From Prunella strophiata (lineage: Eukaryota > Chordata > Aves > Passeriformes > Prunellidae), in contig JAZBQD010000027.1 of assembly GCA_036583965.1 (NCBI GenBank), forward strand, positions 25,303,001 to 25,367,000: DNA of 64,000 nucleotides, written 5' to 3'. A program made the position numbers and the translations under genes. Under the pieces are notes generated by a model. The model was not told the DNA's origin, searched no databases, and worked only from the letters and a program-made list of their open reading frames with translations. Below are positions 11,301 through 21,949 of this stretch, piece after piece. Each line of letters starts with the position of its first letter. Position 1 is the first letter of the stretch.

Positions 11301-14300
11301 AACGTCTCCTGGGGCAGGGGCATGTGCTGATGTGGCCATGCCAAGATGTCACTTGTTTCACATCCTGTGTCCCTGCTGAGCACCTTTTACAAACAGTCCC
11401 AGTTCCCAGCCCAGCCTGCAAAGCAAACACCTGACTGATACAACCTGGTGTTGCTGCTCTGGCTCTGCTCTGGGTGCTGGAGCCACTGTGGGAGGCCAGG
11501 AGTGGGAAAACACCCTTTTTCCTACTTTATCAGAGCTCTGGAGCAGGGAGACTGGTTTGCAGGACTGGGAAGGTTCCAGCTGCCTCCCTGGGACCCCTGG
11601 AGATGCCTGCTCCACTGCCTGCCAGTGCTCAGCCCTTGGCTGGACATGGCTCTCAGCCCATACCTGCATCCTTCCCCTCTGGGAATGCCCCAAAATATGG
11701 GGACATGGCTGCGAGCTCCCTCTGTGCCTGGCTGATGTCACTTAGTGTGCTGCAGTGTTGTGGAGAAACTGAGGCAGAGCTGGTCTACAGGGAGCCTCAG
11801 CCTGCTGGGTTGCACTGCATCTTGTCCCACTCCGAAACACTCACTCCAGTTTCCCCCTTGTGTTTTTTTCCCCTTTCAGTTCTTCAGAGCTTTTAGCAAG
11901 AAGCCAGAGGATGGGATAAGGATTACCAGTGAGTATTCAGAGCCATGGAGTTTTCTACCCTGGGTGTGAATGGCCCTGCTGCCCACACCTCCCGTACACT
12001 GCAATATCAGGGAGCTCTGCGGGGCGGCTTCAAGCAGCTTCCCTTGGCTCAGCTCCTGGGATTGGCTTCGCCAGGACTGACCCCTGGGTGTCCTGTCCCC
12101 CTGCAGATCCCAGTGCCACTGTCGAGGACCTGCGCCACGCCATTATCACCAACCTTGAGCAGAGCCAGGATGCCTGGCCACCCGCCTGTCCTCCGCTGGA
12201 GCCAGCAAGGTAGGGGCAGCAGGGATGGCCTCTGTCCCATTGGGAGCAGGTTTCTGGGGAAATCCTGAACCCAAAAAGAGCAAGGAGCAGCTACTGCATC
12301 ACCTATGTCCCAGAGAGATGACCTGGCCAGGGTAGAGCTGTTTTCCGTGGCCTGGATGAGATGGGCCATGTTGTCGCATCTCCTAAAGAACCTGCTCATC
12401 AGACTTACTTAGAGCAAGCAATTCCTGGGCTCCACTCCAATGGCAGTGTCGTACCATGCTGAGTGATGCTATATTAGAAGCTTTCTACCTGTCCTGAAAA
12501 AGGGTTTTCTCTTGATTCTGTACAATTCTGTTGGTATCTGAGTTGGCTTGCTGGATGCAAGCAGTTGCTGCATTAGTCCTGAGAAGGAGTCTTTGGATTT
12601 CCCAGAGCAATGATCAAGCCAGGCACATGTCTCAGCTACTCTGGTGCCTCTGTGTCTTAGACAAAAAAATCCCAGCTCTGGGTCAAGTTCATTGCTGTTT
12701 TTTTCCCCTGGGCGAGCGTGCAGCTCCCTCCTGCCCTGCCCTGCCCTGCCTGTGCTTTGTTTTCTACCTCCTTGGCCAAGCCCAGTGTGTTTTCTCAAAG
12801 CCTGTGAACCAGAGCAGAAAACTAAGCTGGAAACTTCAGCAGGAGGAGTTGCCTGCTCAGTGGGGCTGATCCTGCACCAGCATTCCCTGCCAAATCCCAG
12901 CAGGCAAGGCTGGAGCTCCTTGTGAGGGGGAGGGCAGAGCATCCTGCTGATGCCGAGGCACCTGCTGCCGTCCTCCTGTCTCTTGCAGCGCCGAGGAGGT
13001 TCGCACCTTCTTCCAGAGGAACAAGGACCAGTACTTGGCACTCATCTTTGAAAAGAGCAACTCCTTCGTGGGCAGAGAGGTGGGTACAGCTCCATTTATC
13101 CCCCACTTCTCTTGGAGCCTGTGTCCCTGCTGCATTATAACTCCTGGGTACCTTTGTGGAGTAGGAAGCCTCCCTGACCAGCTTGTGCCAAATGTTACAC
13201 AGGGCACTGAACAGCTCTGCTGCCTCCCTGGTGGGGCTGGGGAATCCCTCTGCCCCCCCATCTGACTCTGGGGCTTGCAGGTGGCCCTGGACATGCTGCA
13301 GTATGAGAACATTGCAGTGAGGAGAGTGCTGAGCAGCGAGGAGGAGCTCGTGCAGAAGTTTGGTGTCACCTCCTTCCCCTCTGGATACCTGCTCCTCCGC
13401 AATGGCTCCTTCTCCCGCCTGCCTGTGTGAGTGTGGGGCACTGCAGCTCTGGAGATGCTGCTGGGGTGCCAGCCTTGTGCGCCATCTCGCTGTGCTCCTT
13501 TGTACTTGTGGGAAGGTGCATTAGGAAGGAGACTGGCTGAGTAGGGGAGGTTCCTGGTGGGCATTGAACTGCACTGCCAGCCCTGGCTGGAGCTGGAAGA
13601 AGGGAAAATCATTGTGACTGAGCCATTCCCTTCCCACATCTGCCTGGAGGTGGCATGATATGGCTTCCTGGGGCTCAGCTCTGCTCCCGGATGTGTGTAA
13701 GACTACCCACTGCTGAGGCAGGTGGAGAGTGTGGAGCACCCCGTGCTCCTTCCCCAGTCCTGAACTACCCACTTAGCCAAGGAGATGAAGGCTTAGCCTC
13801 CTTTCTTGGGGTCAGGTTTGGGAGGGAAGAGGAATTTAGGGTTTCTCCTTCCTGGCAGGCACATAGAGGCGCGCTCCTTCTACACCTACTACCTGCGCAC
13901 GCTCACGGGCATCACCCGCGGCTCCTACAAGCTGAACGCCACGGCCAGCACCCTCAACGACACCGACCGCGTGTCACACCCTCTGCGAGCCGACCGGTCA
14001 GACCCCTCCCCCTGCTGGGCAAACCGGGGCCGGGCGGGCGAGGGGCTGGGCAAACTGGGAAATGCCCTGGGGTGAGGATTAGCTCCGTGGCTGATGGAGC
14101 CTCGTGTCGTGCTGCCCTCCCCAGCTCCAAGCTGTACATGGCCGACCTGGAGTCTGCGCTGCACTACTCGCTGCGGGTGGAGGCTGCCCGTCCCTCCTCG
14201 CTGTCGGGAGCACAGCTGGCTGCCTTCAAGTGCTACGTGGCCACGCTGGTGAAGGTGAGGAGCTCTGGGTGTCGGGGGGTGGGGGGGGAGAGCTGCCTGT

Positions 14301-17300
14301 GCCTCCATTTGTCTGTTTATGCAAAGCAAGCAGTGTGGGCCACCGTGCCCCAGCTCTCACGGGTAGTGAAGTGTGGCAGTCTCTGGTGTGAGCCCTGTGT
14401 CCTGGTGCTGAGCATATCCCTCCCATAGCAGTCCCCATCCATGTGGATCTCCAAACTCAGCCCAGAGTCCCAGTGAGAGCTAAGAGGGAGTGCTTCAAGC
14501 AAGACGTGTTGCTAGCTTTGGTGGCAGTGGGATTGTCACTTGTAGGAGGTGTCGAGCAGGAAGTCTTTTCAGAAGGGAGGCTGTCACCTGGGGTGTCAGA
14601 GATGGTCACAGGGGTTTGTTGCTCTGATCTGGATGCTCAGCTCAGGGAGCCAATCTCTGCAGGCTCCTTTGATAATAAGCCAGGAAAGGAACTCCCACTC
14701 TGAGTCAGGCTCCAGACAAGTCTAATTTAAGGTCTCCTTTATTCTTCTATGTTGGGCCTGGCACAGCTGAAGTGACTGAGAGCTTTGAGCCAGCACAAGC
14801 AGGGCAGTTTAATTTCCTGCTGTGATGGGAGTCCTGCTGCATTTGGCTGGTTCCTCCACTGGGCCTGCAGGAACCCTGTCTCCATCCCAATCCCTGCCAC
14901 AGCCCAGGCTACTTGGCAGACTGGGGCCGTGCCCTCCTTCTTTGCTCCCTCCTGTGTCACCCAGGGTCTCACTCTCAGTTTGGACTTTGCATGGCCCTCA
15001 CTGATGTGCAAGACACCCCCTGCTCCCATCTCCATCTGCTCTCCCCCAGGAAAGAGCTCCAGACATGTGCCTTAAGTCCTCAGACCTTCATGAGGCTCCT
15101 CTGCTCGCCTCTGCTTGCCCTCACTCTTTCTCTCTTTAATGTGAACTACAGAAATAGGAAAATAAATCCCTGTGGTACCAGCTCCCTGCCCATTGGTATA
15201 AGTGTGCTAGGGGTGGTGGGGAGCAGCAGTATTTTTATTTGATCCATTTTTAATTCTTCCTGCAAAGTTTCCCCGTCGATGAGCTGCAGCAGTGGGTGGT
15301 GGGTGCTGGTGCTTCCTCCGGGGACGCTGAGCCAGCACTGCCATTGCCCTGCTCATCCACAGGACGGAGCAGCATCCCCAGGATTGTCAGCCCAGGGCTC
15401 AGCCTGGGGGAGCTCAGCCAGCAGGTCCCAGCCTTAACTCTTGCACTCTCAAGGAGAGGGGGAAAAATCCTTAAAGGAAAGGAGAGGGGGAAAAGTCCTA
15501 ATGTGGGACTGGAGGCAGAGAATCACACAGCAAAGCCTTCTGTCTGAGGAGTAGGGGGGACACTGTGTTTGCAGCACAACTGTCAGGTCACAGGGATAAT
15601 TCCCCTGCAAATTTGGATCTTTTTCGTGTGATTCCCCATGGGCCTGAGAGGAAGAACAGCTTAAACTCAGCAAACTCCTTCTTTTCACTTCTCCATCACT
15701 TCTCCTGTGTGCTGGTGTCTCCTCCCCACAGGTATGTCTGTCTGTCTGCTGGTGGCACAGGCTTCCAGGCTGCTCCTCTCCCAGGAGTGGTTTTAAAGTG
15801 CAGCTGCTAATCGGCTTTGCCAGACTTATGGACAGAGTGGCTTTTTGCCTCCCTCAGTTGGAGCTGGGGCTTGGAGCCTAAACATGCATACAGGGGACTT
15901 GCCACCCAGAGAGGGGGGACAAGCTGCAGCCCCCAGCCCCTCAGAGATAGGCACCAAAACCTTGCCAGGACCACGCTGCTCTCCAGCAGAGGATGCTGGT
16001 GCTTCCCAGTGCCTGTGGGCTGCCCTGTTGCTCACAGGATGAAATCTGTTTTCTCACCCCTCTCCCCCCTCTGCAGTACTTCCCAGGGCGTCCCTGTGTG
16101 CAGACCTACCTGCAGACCCTGGATGCCTGGCTGAGGAACTGGACAGAGCCTGAGCTGCCCCGCACAGTTTTGAAGGAGGCCATGAAGAATAACAGAGATG
16201 TAAGATGCCCATGGGGACCCCCAGGCCCTGCTGTCCTTACCCCTGCCCCTTGCCCCCCCAGCTGGCACTGCTGCCAGCCCCATCACACCATGTCCATCTG
16301 TCCACCAGGCCTCCCACCCCTCGGTGCTCCCCACCAACGTGACCTGGGTGGGCTGCCAGGGCAGTGAACGCCACTTCCGTGGCTACCCCTGTGGGCTCTG
16401 GACCATCTTCCACCTGCTGACTGTCCAGGCTGCCCAGAACGGCCCTGACAAAGGTACTGGTGTCCCTGGGGGCATCAGGGGCTCAGGGAGGGAGTGTCCA
16501 GCTGAGCTCTGGCATGGGTAGGGATGGTGCATGTGGACAAAGGCTTGTTTCCCCCACCTTCTTCATCTCATCCAGGGGCAGTTTCCATGGGGGGACGGGA
16601 GACAGAGAGTTGGGGTGTGGGGTTGCTGCCTCAGTCATGGAACCATGGTGTTGGCACGGGGGGTCCAGACTCACCCCCGTGCTCTGCCTCCCCCAGAGTT
16701 ACCCCTGGAGGTGCTGAGCACCATGCGCTGCTACGTCCGGCACTTCTTCGGCTGCCAGGAGTGCGCCGAGCACTTCGAGGCCATGGCGGCCAAGTCCATG
16801 GACAGGGTGGCCAGCAGGGAGGAGGCCATCCTCTGGCTCTGGTCCCACCACAACGAGGTCAACGCTCGCCTGGCGGGTAAGGGGGCTGCCACCAGGGGAG
16901 GTGAGGTGGAGAAACATTCCTCCTCTTGGATGGGTCTGGCAAATGGCTGCCGGGTGTAGCAGTGGGGACATCCCATTGTTATTGTCCCCTGTCCCAGGGG
17001 ACAGCAGCTGGTCATGCAGCATCAGACTGCCCCAGAGATACAGCTGGATCTTGCATGCTCCTTACAGGGAGCCTCCCAAAGCTGCTATTTGCCCTCGGAG
17101 GACCCCTTCTCCTGAGAAGGCTCTTCCACATGTCCCCATCCCCAGCTGCTGGATCCTCTGGGGTGTTTGTACAGGGGGAGGGTGCATCATATGTCCCCTC
17201 TAACCCCCTGCTGGCTCCGGTCCCTGCAGGAGGTGACACGGAGGACCCCAAGTTCCCCAAGCTGCAGTGGCCTCCACCGGACTTGTGTCCCCAGTGCCAC

Positions 17301-17957
17301 AAGGAGGAGCGGGGGGTCCATGCCTGGGAGGAGCCGGCCGTGGTCACGTTCCTCAAGGCACACTTCTCCCCGGCCAACATCTACATGGACTATGCCGAGC
17401 CCGACCCCATCCCCGTGGCCAGGGAAGGGACGGGCGCCAGGCTGGGCACGGAGGGCCCACGAGAGGCGAGGGGGAGAGCAGAAGAGGAGGAAAAGGAGCC
17501 GGAGGGAGAGGCGAGAGTTCCGGGGCATCCAGGCTCCCCCGAGCCGCGGCGCCCCAGCATCGTGCGGCTGAACCCCAAACTGCGGGAGGGGGGCGAGGAC
17601 ATCGTGGACCTGGATTCCTTCAGCGAGCAGCACTTCAAGAGCCAGGCGCTGCGAGCGGCCGCGGGCCGGCGCCGCCGCATCAGCAAGCGGGACACCATCG
17701 CCCTGCCCCAGGATGCCGCGGCGGGCAGGGAGCGCCGGCGCGCCCCCGGCGTCCTGCTCCGGGAAGAGGAGGAGGCTGGGGAGGGCCTGCGGAGGAGCCC
17801 CTGGCTGCGGGTGCTCGGATTGGGCTTCTCCCGCCTGGACATCAGCCTGTGCGTGGCCCTCTACTTCCTCTCCTCCATGTGCCTCCTGGGCATGTACACC
17901 TTCTTCCGCCTCCGCACCCGAGCCCGGAAAGGCCGCCCTGGCTTCCCCATGGCCTGA
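8051..17957 (+). CDS. QSOX1: QSOX1, sulfhydryl oxidase 1 (12 coding exons, 733 aa)
   Basis: Joined exons encode a flavin-dependent quiescin sulfhydryl oxidase, which makes disulfides in secreted proteins and passes electrons to oxygen; the known family acts in the Golgi and outside the cell. Domains seen: signal peptide about 1-34, thioredoxin domain with active site C71-G-H-C74, a second thioredoxin-like domain without CXXC, a helical linker, and an ERV/FAD domain with C399/C411, redox pair C451-Q-E-C454 and distal C511-P-Q-C514. An acidic linker and one membrane segment (about 696-717) follow. The C-terminus matches human QSOX1 more closely than QSOX2. Length is close to human (747). All junctions keep frame and all introns are GT-AG. 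The ATG at 8051 is chosen because it starts directly before a hydrophobic signal peptide; an in-frame ATG at 7877 with no stop between would bury that signal. Confidence 0.95.
8319..10477 (+). other. QSOX1: QSOX1 intron 1
   Basis: A 2.2-kb intron. Its first 500 bases are pyrimidine- and CpG-rich, continuing the promoter island. Near 9200-9290 the word 'ggggatgccgtc' recurs two to three times. No exon or transposon recognised. Confidence 0.75.
10478..10578 (+). CDS. QSOX1: QSOX1 coding exon 2
   Basis: Acceptor cctgcag, donor gtgaga. It encodes residues 90-123, the thioredoxin core with [10 protein letters not shown] and the cis-proline motif GFPT. Confidence 0.93.
11880..11928 (+). CDS. QSOX1: QSOX1 coding exon 3
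   Basis: A 49-base exon with acceptor ccctttcag and donor gtgagt. It starts with FFRAF, the counterpart of human FFKAF, and covers residues 124-139 plus one base. Confidence 0.9.
12107..12209 (+). CDS. QSOX1: QSOX1 coding exon 4
   Basis: Acceptor ccctgcag, donor gtaggg. It contains the strongly conserved [11 protein letters not shown] segment at the end of the first thioredoxin domain. Confidence 0.93.
12729..12751 (+). repeat. (CCCTG)n short tandem repeat
   Basis: Four consecutive ccctg-type pentamers lie in QSOX1 intron 4. This is an ordinary microsatellite. Confidence 0.8.
12989..13079 (+). CDS. QSOX1: QSOX1 coding exon 5
   Basis: Acceptor tcttgcag, donor gtgggt. It encodes residues 174-204, including YLALIFEKS, the first strand of the second thioredoxin-like domain. 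Confidence 0.93.
13281..13426 (+). CDS. QSOX1: QSOX1 coding exon 6
   Basis: Acceptor gcttgcag, donor gtgagt. It encodes residues 205-252, including KFGVTSFPS, a thioredoxin-fold loop, and an NGS glycosylation sequon. Confidence 0.93.
13859..13996 (+). CDS. QSOX1: QSOX1 coding exon 7
   Basis: Acceptor cctggcag. The donor is the unusual gtcaga, whose +3 and +4 bases match U1 poorly. The frame nevertheless requires it, because it rebuilds the DRSK sequence shared with human. NAT and NDT sequons are present. Confidence 0.88.
14125..14254 (+). CDS. QSOX1: QSOX1 coding exon 8
   Basis: Acceptor ctccccag, donor gtgagg. It encodes [11 protein letters not shown], one of the best conserved blocks of the family, in the helical linker before the ERV domain. 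Confidence 0.93.
14255..16076 (+). other. QSOX1: QSOX1 intron 8
   Basis: A 1.8-kb intron. It holds an AATAAA-type hexamer near 15160 in a short AT-rich patch, but I see no coding extension leading to it. Nothing else recognisable. Confidence 0.7.
16077..16199 (+). CDS. QSOX1: QSOX1 coding exon 9
   Basis: Acceptor cctctgcag, donor gtaaga, 41 codons. It begins YFPGRP as in human and has an NWT sequon. It follows a 1.8-kb intron, the largest after intron 1. Confidence 0.93.
16309..16453 (+). CDS. QSOX1: QSOX1 coding exon 10
   Basis: Start of the ERV/FAD domain. It contains W396, then GCQGSE with C399, and FRGYPCGLW with C411, the structural disulfide pair. Acceptor ccaccag, donor gtactg. Confidence 0.94.
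16697..16876 (+). CDS. QSOX1: QSOX1 coding exon 11
   Basis: Carries the FAD-proximal redox centre FFGCQEC (C451/C454) and the FAD-binding stretch [15 protein letters not shown]. Acceptor cccccag, donor gtaagg. Confidence 0.95.
17230..17957 (+). CDS. QSOX1: QSOX1 last coding exon 12
   Basis: Encodes residues 493-733. It has the third CXXC (CPQC), FLKAHFSP, an acidic Glu-rich linker, a basic SKRD segment, and the C-terminal membrane helix [11 protein letters not shown]. The stop is TGA at 17955-17957. In mammals a short secreted isoform lacks the membrane helix; I cannot see here how that would be made. Confidence 0.95.
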
Positions 17958-18520
17958 GAGGGGCTTGGGGGCCCGGGGGTCTTCCTAGGGTGGGTGAGCT
18001 GCTGAGACAGGACACCCCTGGGGCAGCATTTGCCCCACAGCGGGCAGGGGTCTGGCACGTCCTCCTCAGGAGCTGCCCTGCTCAAGGCAGTTGCCTCACC
18101 TGGGGTAGGGGGTGGAAGGCTCTTTTTGGGAGGAAGGAGGTGTCAGAGCATCTCCCTTTCAAGTCATAGTGCCATGTTTTTGGGCGTGTGGGAGCTGGGA
18201 CATGAACGGTGGTTTGTGTTTTGGCACCCAGCTGCCCTGGGAAGCTCCCTGGCACTGGGCTGGTTTCAAACTGGGAAGCCCAGTCCTGTGCTGGAGAGCA
18301 GCCCATTGGGGTCCAACCACTAGTGGGGCCAGGAGGGTACAGCTTTAGCCCCCCAAAAAGCAGACACTGCTGGGTGGGGGCAGCAGTCATGGGTTCGGAT
18401 TAATTTTGTGTCCCCCCTCTGAGGTGTGGCCCGGGGCCTCTCCATCTTTCCTCGCCCCCTCCCCACGCTGTTGTTCGTTCTCTGCTTGTCTTAGTGGAAT
18501 AAATTATTTTTGCCGATGCC
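17958..18520 (+). other. QSOX1: QSOX1 3' UTR
   Basis: Non-coding sequence from the stop to just past the first strong AATAAA (18498-18503), followed by a T-rich and then TG-rich stretch ('ctgctgtgtcagctgg'). It is shorter than the mammalian 3' UTR if this site is the main one. Confidence 0.65.
18498..18503 (+). terminator. QSOX1: QSOX1 poly(A) signal AATAAA
   Basis: Canonical hexamer 541 bases after the stop codon, in 'gtggaataaattattttt'. Confidence 0.65.
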
Positions 18521-19067
18521 TGCCCTGCTGTGTCAGCTGGTCCCTGCCACCACGTGGGCATGCTGGACTACCCCGCCCCATTCCTGGTGTCCCTGCTCCT
18601 GCCTCCACCCCACCCCGGGAAGAGCACTTGGTTTAAAAATCCTTTCAATATTTTTAATTATTAGTGTATGTTTTCTCCTGCCTTTTCCTTGGGGATGATG
18701 CTCCTCTGGGCAGCTGCCCCCTGCACAGCTGGCACATCCCCAGGGCTGGGATGGCTCCTGGCTTCTCCTCAAGCAGGGGGAGGCAGAGGAAGTACGTGGG
18801 GGCCAGGAAGCTGCTGGAAAAAAAGTTGGCACGAGCTGTGGAGCTGCAGTGCTGACCATGCCCGTGGTCCGGAGCAGGGAGGCACAGGGCAGCATCCCTG
18901 GGGACCAGGAGTTCTGTGGGAGTGGGCCCCCTGTGCCTGTCCCCGATTCTCTCTGCCCTTTTATCCTTGTTAGGAATCATTAAGGAAAATGGTTGTTTTC
19001 CAGAGCCGGGGCCGGGGCCATCTGCTCTCTCCAGCGCTGTCTAAATCCCCCTGTAACAAATTCATTG

Positions 19068-19129
19068 GGATTACGCTGCCCTCCCCTAATCCTGGCCCAT
19101 CCCCCCGCGTGGGGGATTTAAAAGGATTA
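19068..19129. promoter_or_regulatory. Cluster of three K50 homeodomain (GGATTA/TAATCC) sites
   Basis: GGATTA at 19068, TAATCC at 19087 and GGATTA at 19124 lie within 62 bases. This hexamer is the core bound by PITX/OTX/GSC-type homeodomains. Enhancer function is an inference from site density and from position 4.6 kb upstream of LHX4. Confidence 0.35.
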
Positions 19130-20446
19130 GAGCCCGGCCGATAATAAACTTTATTAAGGGGGAGGGGGGGTGTCAATCCGATTTGGAGCCTTTTTCTTGG
19201 TATCTTCACTTTGCCCAGGTGGGAGGCGAGGCTGGCGGGATGGGGAGGAGGGTGCCCGGCTCCGGGAGCTCTGGCTCCTCCAGCCCTTCCTCCCTCACCT
19301 ACCCGTGAAATAAATTGTGTCCCTCCATGTTTCCTTTAGCGTTTGTGCGTGGTCACGCCTCCAGGCGTTGTGGGGCTGACGCCCCTGTCCTGCCACCTCT
19401 GCCCCACTCGGCCTTGGCCATGTCCCTGGAGTGGGTGCTCCGGCCCGGCACAGAGCGGGGCTGGGTCTCCCGAGCCGGGTGCCGGCCCTGCCCACCGCCG
19501 GGTGATGGATGGGGAAGGAGGGTCTCAGCGCTGCAGCCCTGCTGCCTCCTTCTCCTTGATTTCCCTGGGGGGTTCACCCCCAACATCAATAACCCCCTTC
19601 CCCGCCAGCTGCTCCCCTGTGCGGGACCGAGGGGTTGCGGTGTGGGGCTGCCCGTGGTCACCTCAGCCCCAAAACATCCCGGTGGGGTGGGCAGGGGGTG
19701 CAGCAGGTGGAGGGAGAGGGGGATTAGGGCTCGGGAGGTGGGCGCTGCCGGAAGGGGGTTAGCGGGATGCCCAGATTAGCATCCCCGCCAGGCCCGCAGC
19801 CTAAAGCTGCTGTGCACGCAGGAAAAAGAGAGTCTAGTAAATAGACTTTCAATAATCCTGTTTGGTGGAGTCCCAGTCTTCCGGCCCCGGCTCTCCCGGC
19901 CTGTGGCACCGGGGTGTCCCCCTCCAATACCTGGGGAGCTCCAGTGCAGGGCACAGAGGGGCTGCTGCAGGGCTCAGAGTGTCCCCAAGCTGTGTCCCCC
20001 TCTCGGGATGACCTGGGGACAGGTCCCCCCTCAGCCCTGCACAGCGGGAGCAGCAAACTGCTGTGGCCACACTCACAGGTGGCACAGGCTGTCCTGGGGA
20101 CCCCAGCCCAAGCCCCCGAGGTGCCCTCCCTGATGGGGTCACCCCTTCCCGGCGCTGCCACGAGCCTGGGGATCCCTGGGGCTAATTACCCAAATGGCCG
20201 CAGGCTGGCGCGGGGCGGCCGCTATTCCCTAATACAATTTACCCTCAAGTGCAATTTAATTTTCCGCCAGGCCGGTGGCCAGCCCCCCGCACACCCAGCC
20301 ACCTTCCCACCCCTCCAGCGCTCGCTCTTTTCCAGCCTTGCCCGTCTTCCCTTCCCCTCCTCCGCGCAGGGAAGAGCCTTTCTCCACCGGCATCCCCTCT
20401 CCAGCCGCTCTCCAGCCATCAAATCACCGGGGGTTCGCTGAGCGCC

Positions 20447-20470
20447 GATTAATTTTCAATTACAATTAGC
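20447..20470. promoter_or_regulatory. Homeodomain-core (TAAT/ATTA) cluster
   Basis: Overlapping GATTAATT at 20447-20454, then ATTA at 20459 and 20465: four antennapedia-type cores in 24 bases within otherwise G+C-rich DNA. Confidence 0.3.
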
Positions 20471-21929
20471 AACGCCCCTGCCTGCGAGGGGAGAGGCTTT
20501 CCCCGGCTTCTGGTGAGTACCCGGCTCTCGAAGTGCTTGTCCCCGCTCCAGGCCGGTCCTGCAATAGGGATGTAAGTGGGAGGGGGTAATTATTGAGAGA
20601 ATTCAGATAGAATTATCTGTCTGGGGGGAGGTTAGGACTCGGGGTGCTACGGCCGATGCTGCCCAGAGGGGAGGTGGTTTCATGCCCAAAGGTGGCTGTG
20701 GCAGCTTTGGATTTGCAAGGATCCCCCACCTTGGTCTGGGGGAGCTGGTTTTGTCACACGAGGGGACTCTGGGAGCTGGGCTGACACCTGGCAAACTCAC
20801 TGCATGAGTGGCACAAAGCTCAGCTCCCTGGCACCTCCAAACCTTTTTGGGGTTTGCTGACTGAGACAGAGCTGCACTTGCACCCCCAGGCGTCAGTCAG
20901 GACCTTATAGTTCCCAGTTTTCCTTATATTTCCTTATATTCCTTTACATCTCCCCCAGTTCTGCCTAGAAACCTCCTTGTTGCACCAGGGGACAATGCAC
21001 TGATGTCCCCCTCGGTGATACAGTGTCCAAGCCAACCCTAATTCCAGTGTGCACAGGGCTGGGACACACAAGGGGAGGCTGGCTCTGTGTTTTGTCACAG
21101 GCTCTGGGATTTACCTGCATTGTATTAACGATGAATCCCAGTAGGGAAGGTGTGGGAGCACCGTCCCTGCTCCTCTGTGGGTTTTGCATCATCCCTCATG
21201 CTGCTCGTGTCTTCCTCTGGCTGCAGGGCCAGAGGGCTCCAGGCAATGCCAAGGAAGGAGCAGGGCACCTGTGTGGGGCCAGAGCCCCCCAAAAGTGCCC
21301 CAGAAATGCAACCTGATGAAAATCACCCTTCTGCAGGCTGGTCACCACCAAGCCCTAGCTCTGATTTAGCTCTGGGGGGAGGAGAAAGCCTGGAGGGGGA
21401 TTTCACACCCACCACATACAACCCTCCTCTCTGGGCACCACCAGCACCCAGCAGCATTTTGGGTGGCAGAGAGAGGATTTGCTGGGTGAGCACCTCATGC
21501 CCATCTCAAACACCCTCTCCTTCCTGTGAGACGGGAAAAACAAACTGAAAAGAGACCAAAAAGCCCAAAGTGATCTAAAAAATCCCTAAAGATCCCCACC
21601 AACATGAGGAACAGATGGACAGCAGGAAGGATGGAGGGGAACAAAGCCATGCTACCAGGAGAGGAAGGGATGAAGGCTCTACGGGGAAGATGTGTGTGGG
21701 CAGGGGGAAGATGCTGCTGGGGTGGTTTTTTTGGTGGTGGCAGCCCCCCGACCCCCTCCCTCCCCCCCGGCTTCCCCAAGGTGAAGGCTCGGTGCTGTGG
21801 GGCTCCCTTTGCCCGCTCACCACTTCCATGAGTGATCCAGAGCAGGGCAGAGGGGGCTGGATCAATCTGGCAAAGCAGAAAAATGAATGAAAATTGAATT
21901 CCCCGAGGAGAAGGGGGTGGAGGGAGCTG

Positions 21930-21949
21930 TTATCCCGGCTGAGAGATAA
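21930..21949. promoter_or_regulatory. Inverted GATA-motif pair
   Basis: TTATC at 21930-21934 and GATAA at 21945-21949 face each other with a 10-base spacer (one helical turn), about 1.8 kb upstream of the LHX4 start codon. Function is unproven. Confidence 0.3.

Noticed and set aside
15150..15165. AATAAA-like hexamer in QSOX1 intron 8 as an early poly(A) site
   Set aside because: No exon extension in frame leads to it, and known short QSOX1 isoforms arise near the last exon instead.
16926..17229. Long open frame running through QSOX1 intron 11
   Set aside because: The intron is 353 bases with good splice sites and the joined exons match human QSOX1. Read-through is by chance.
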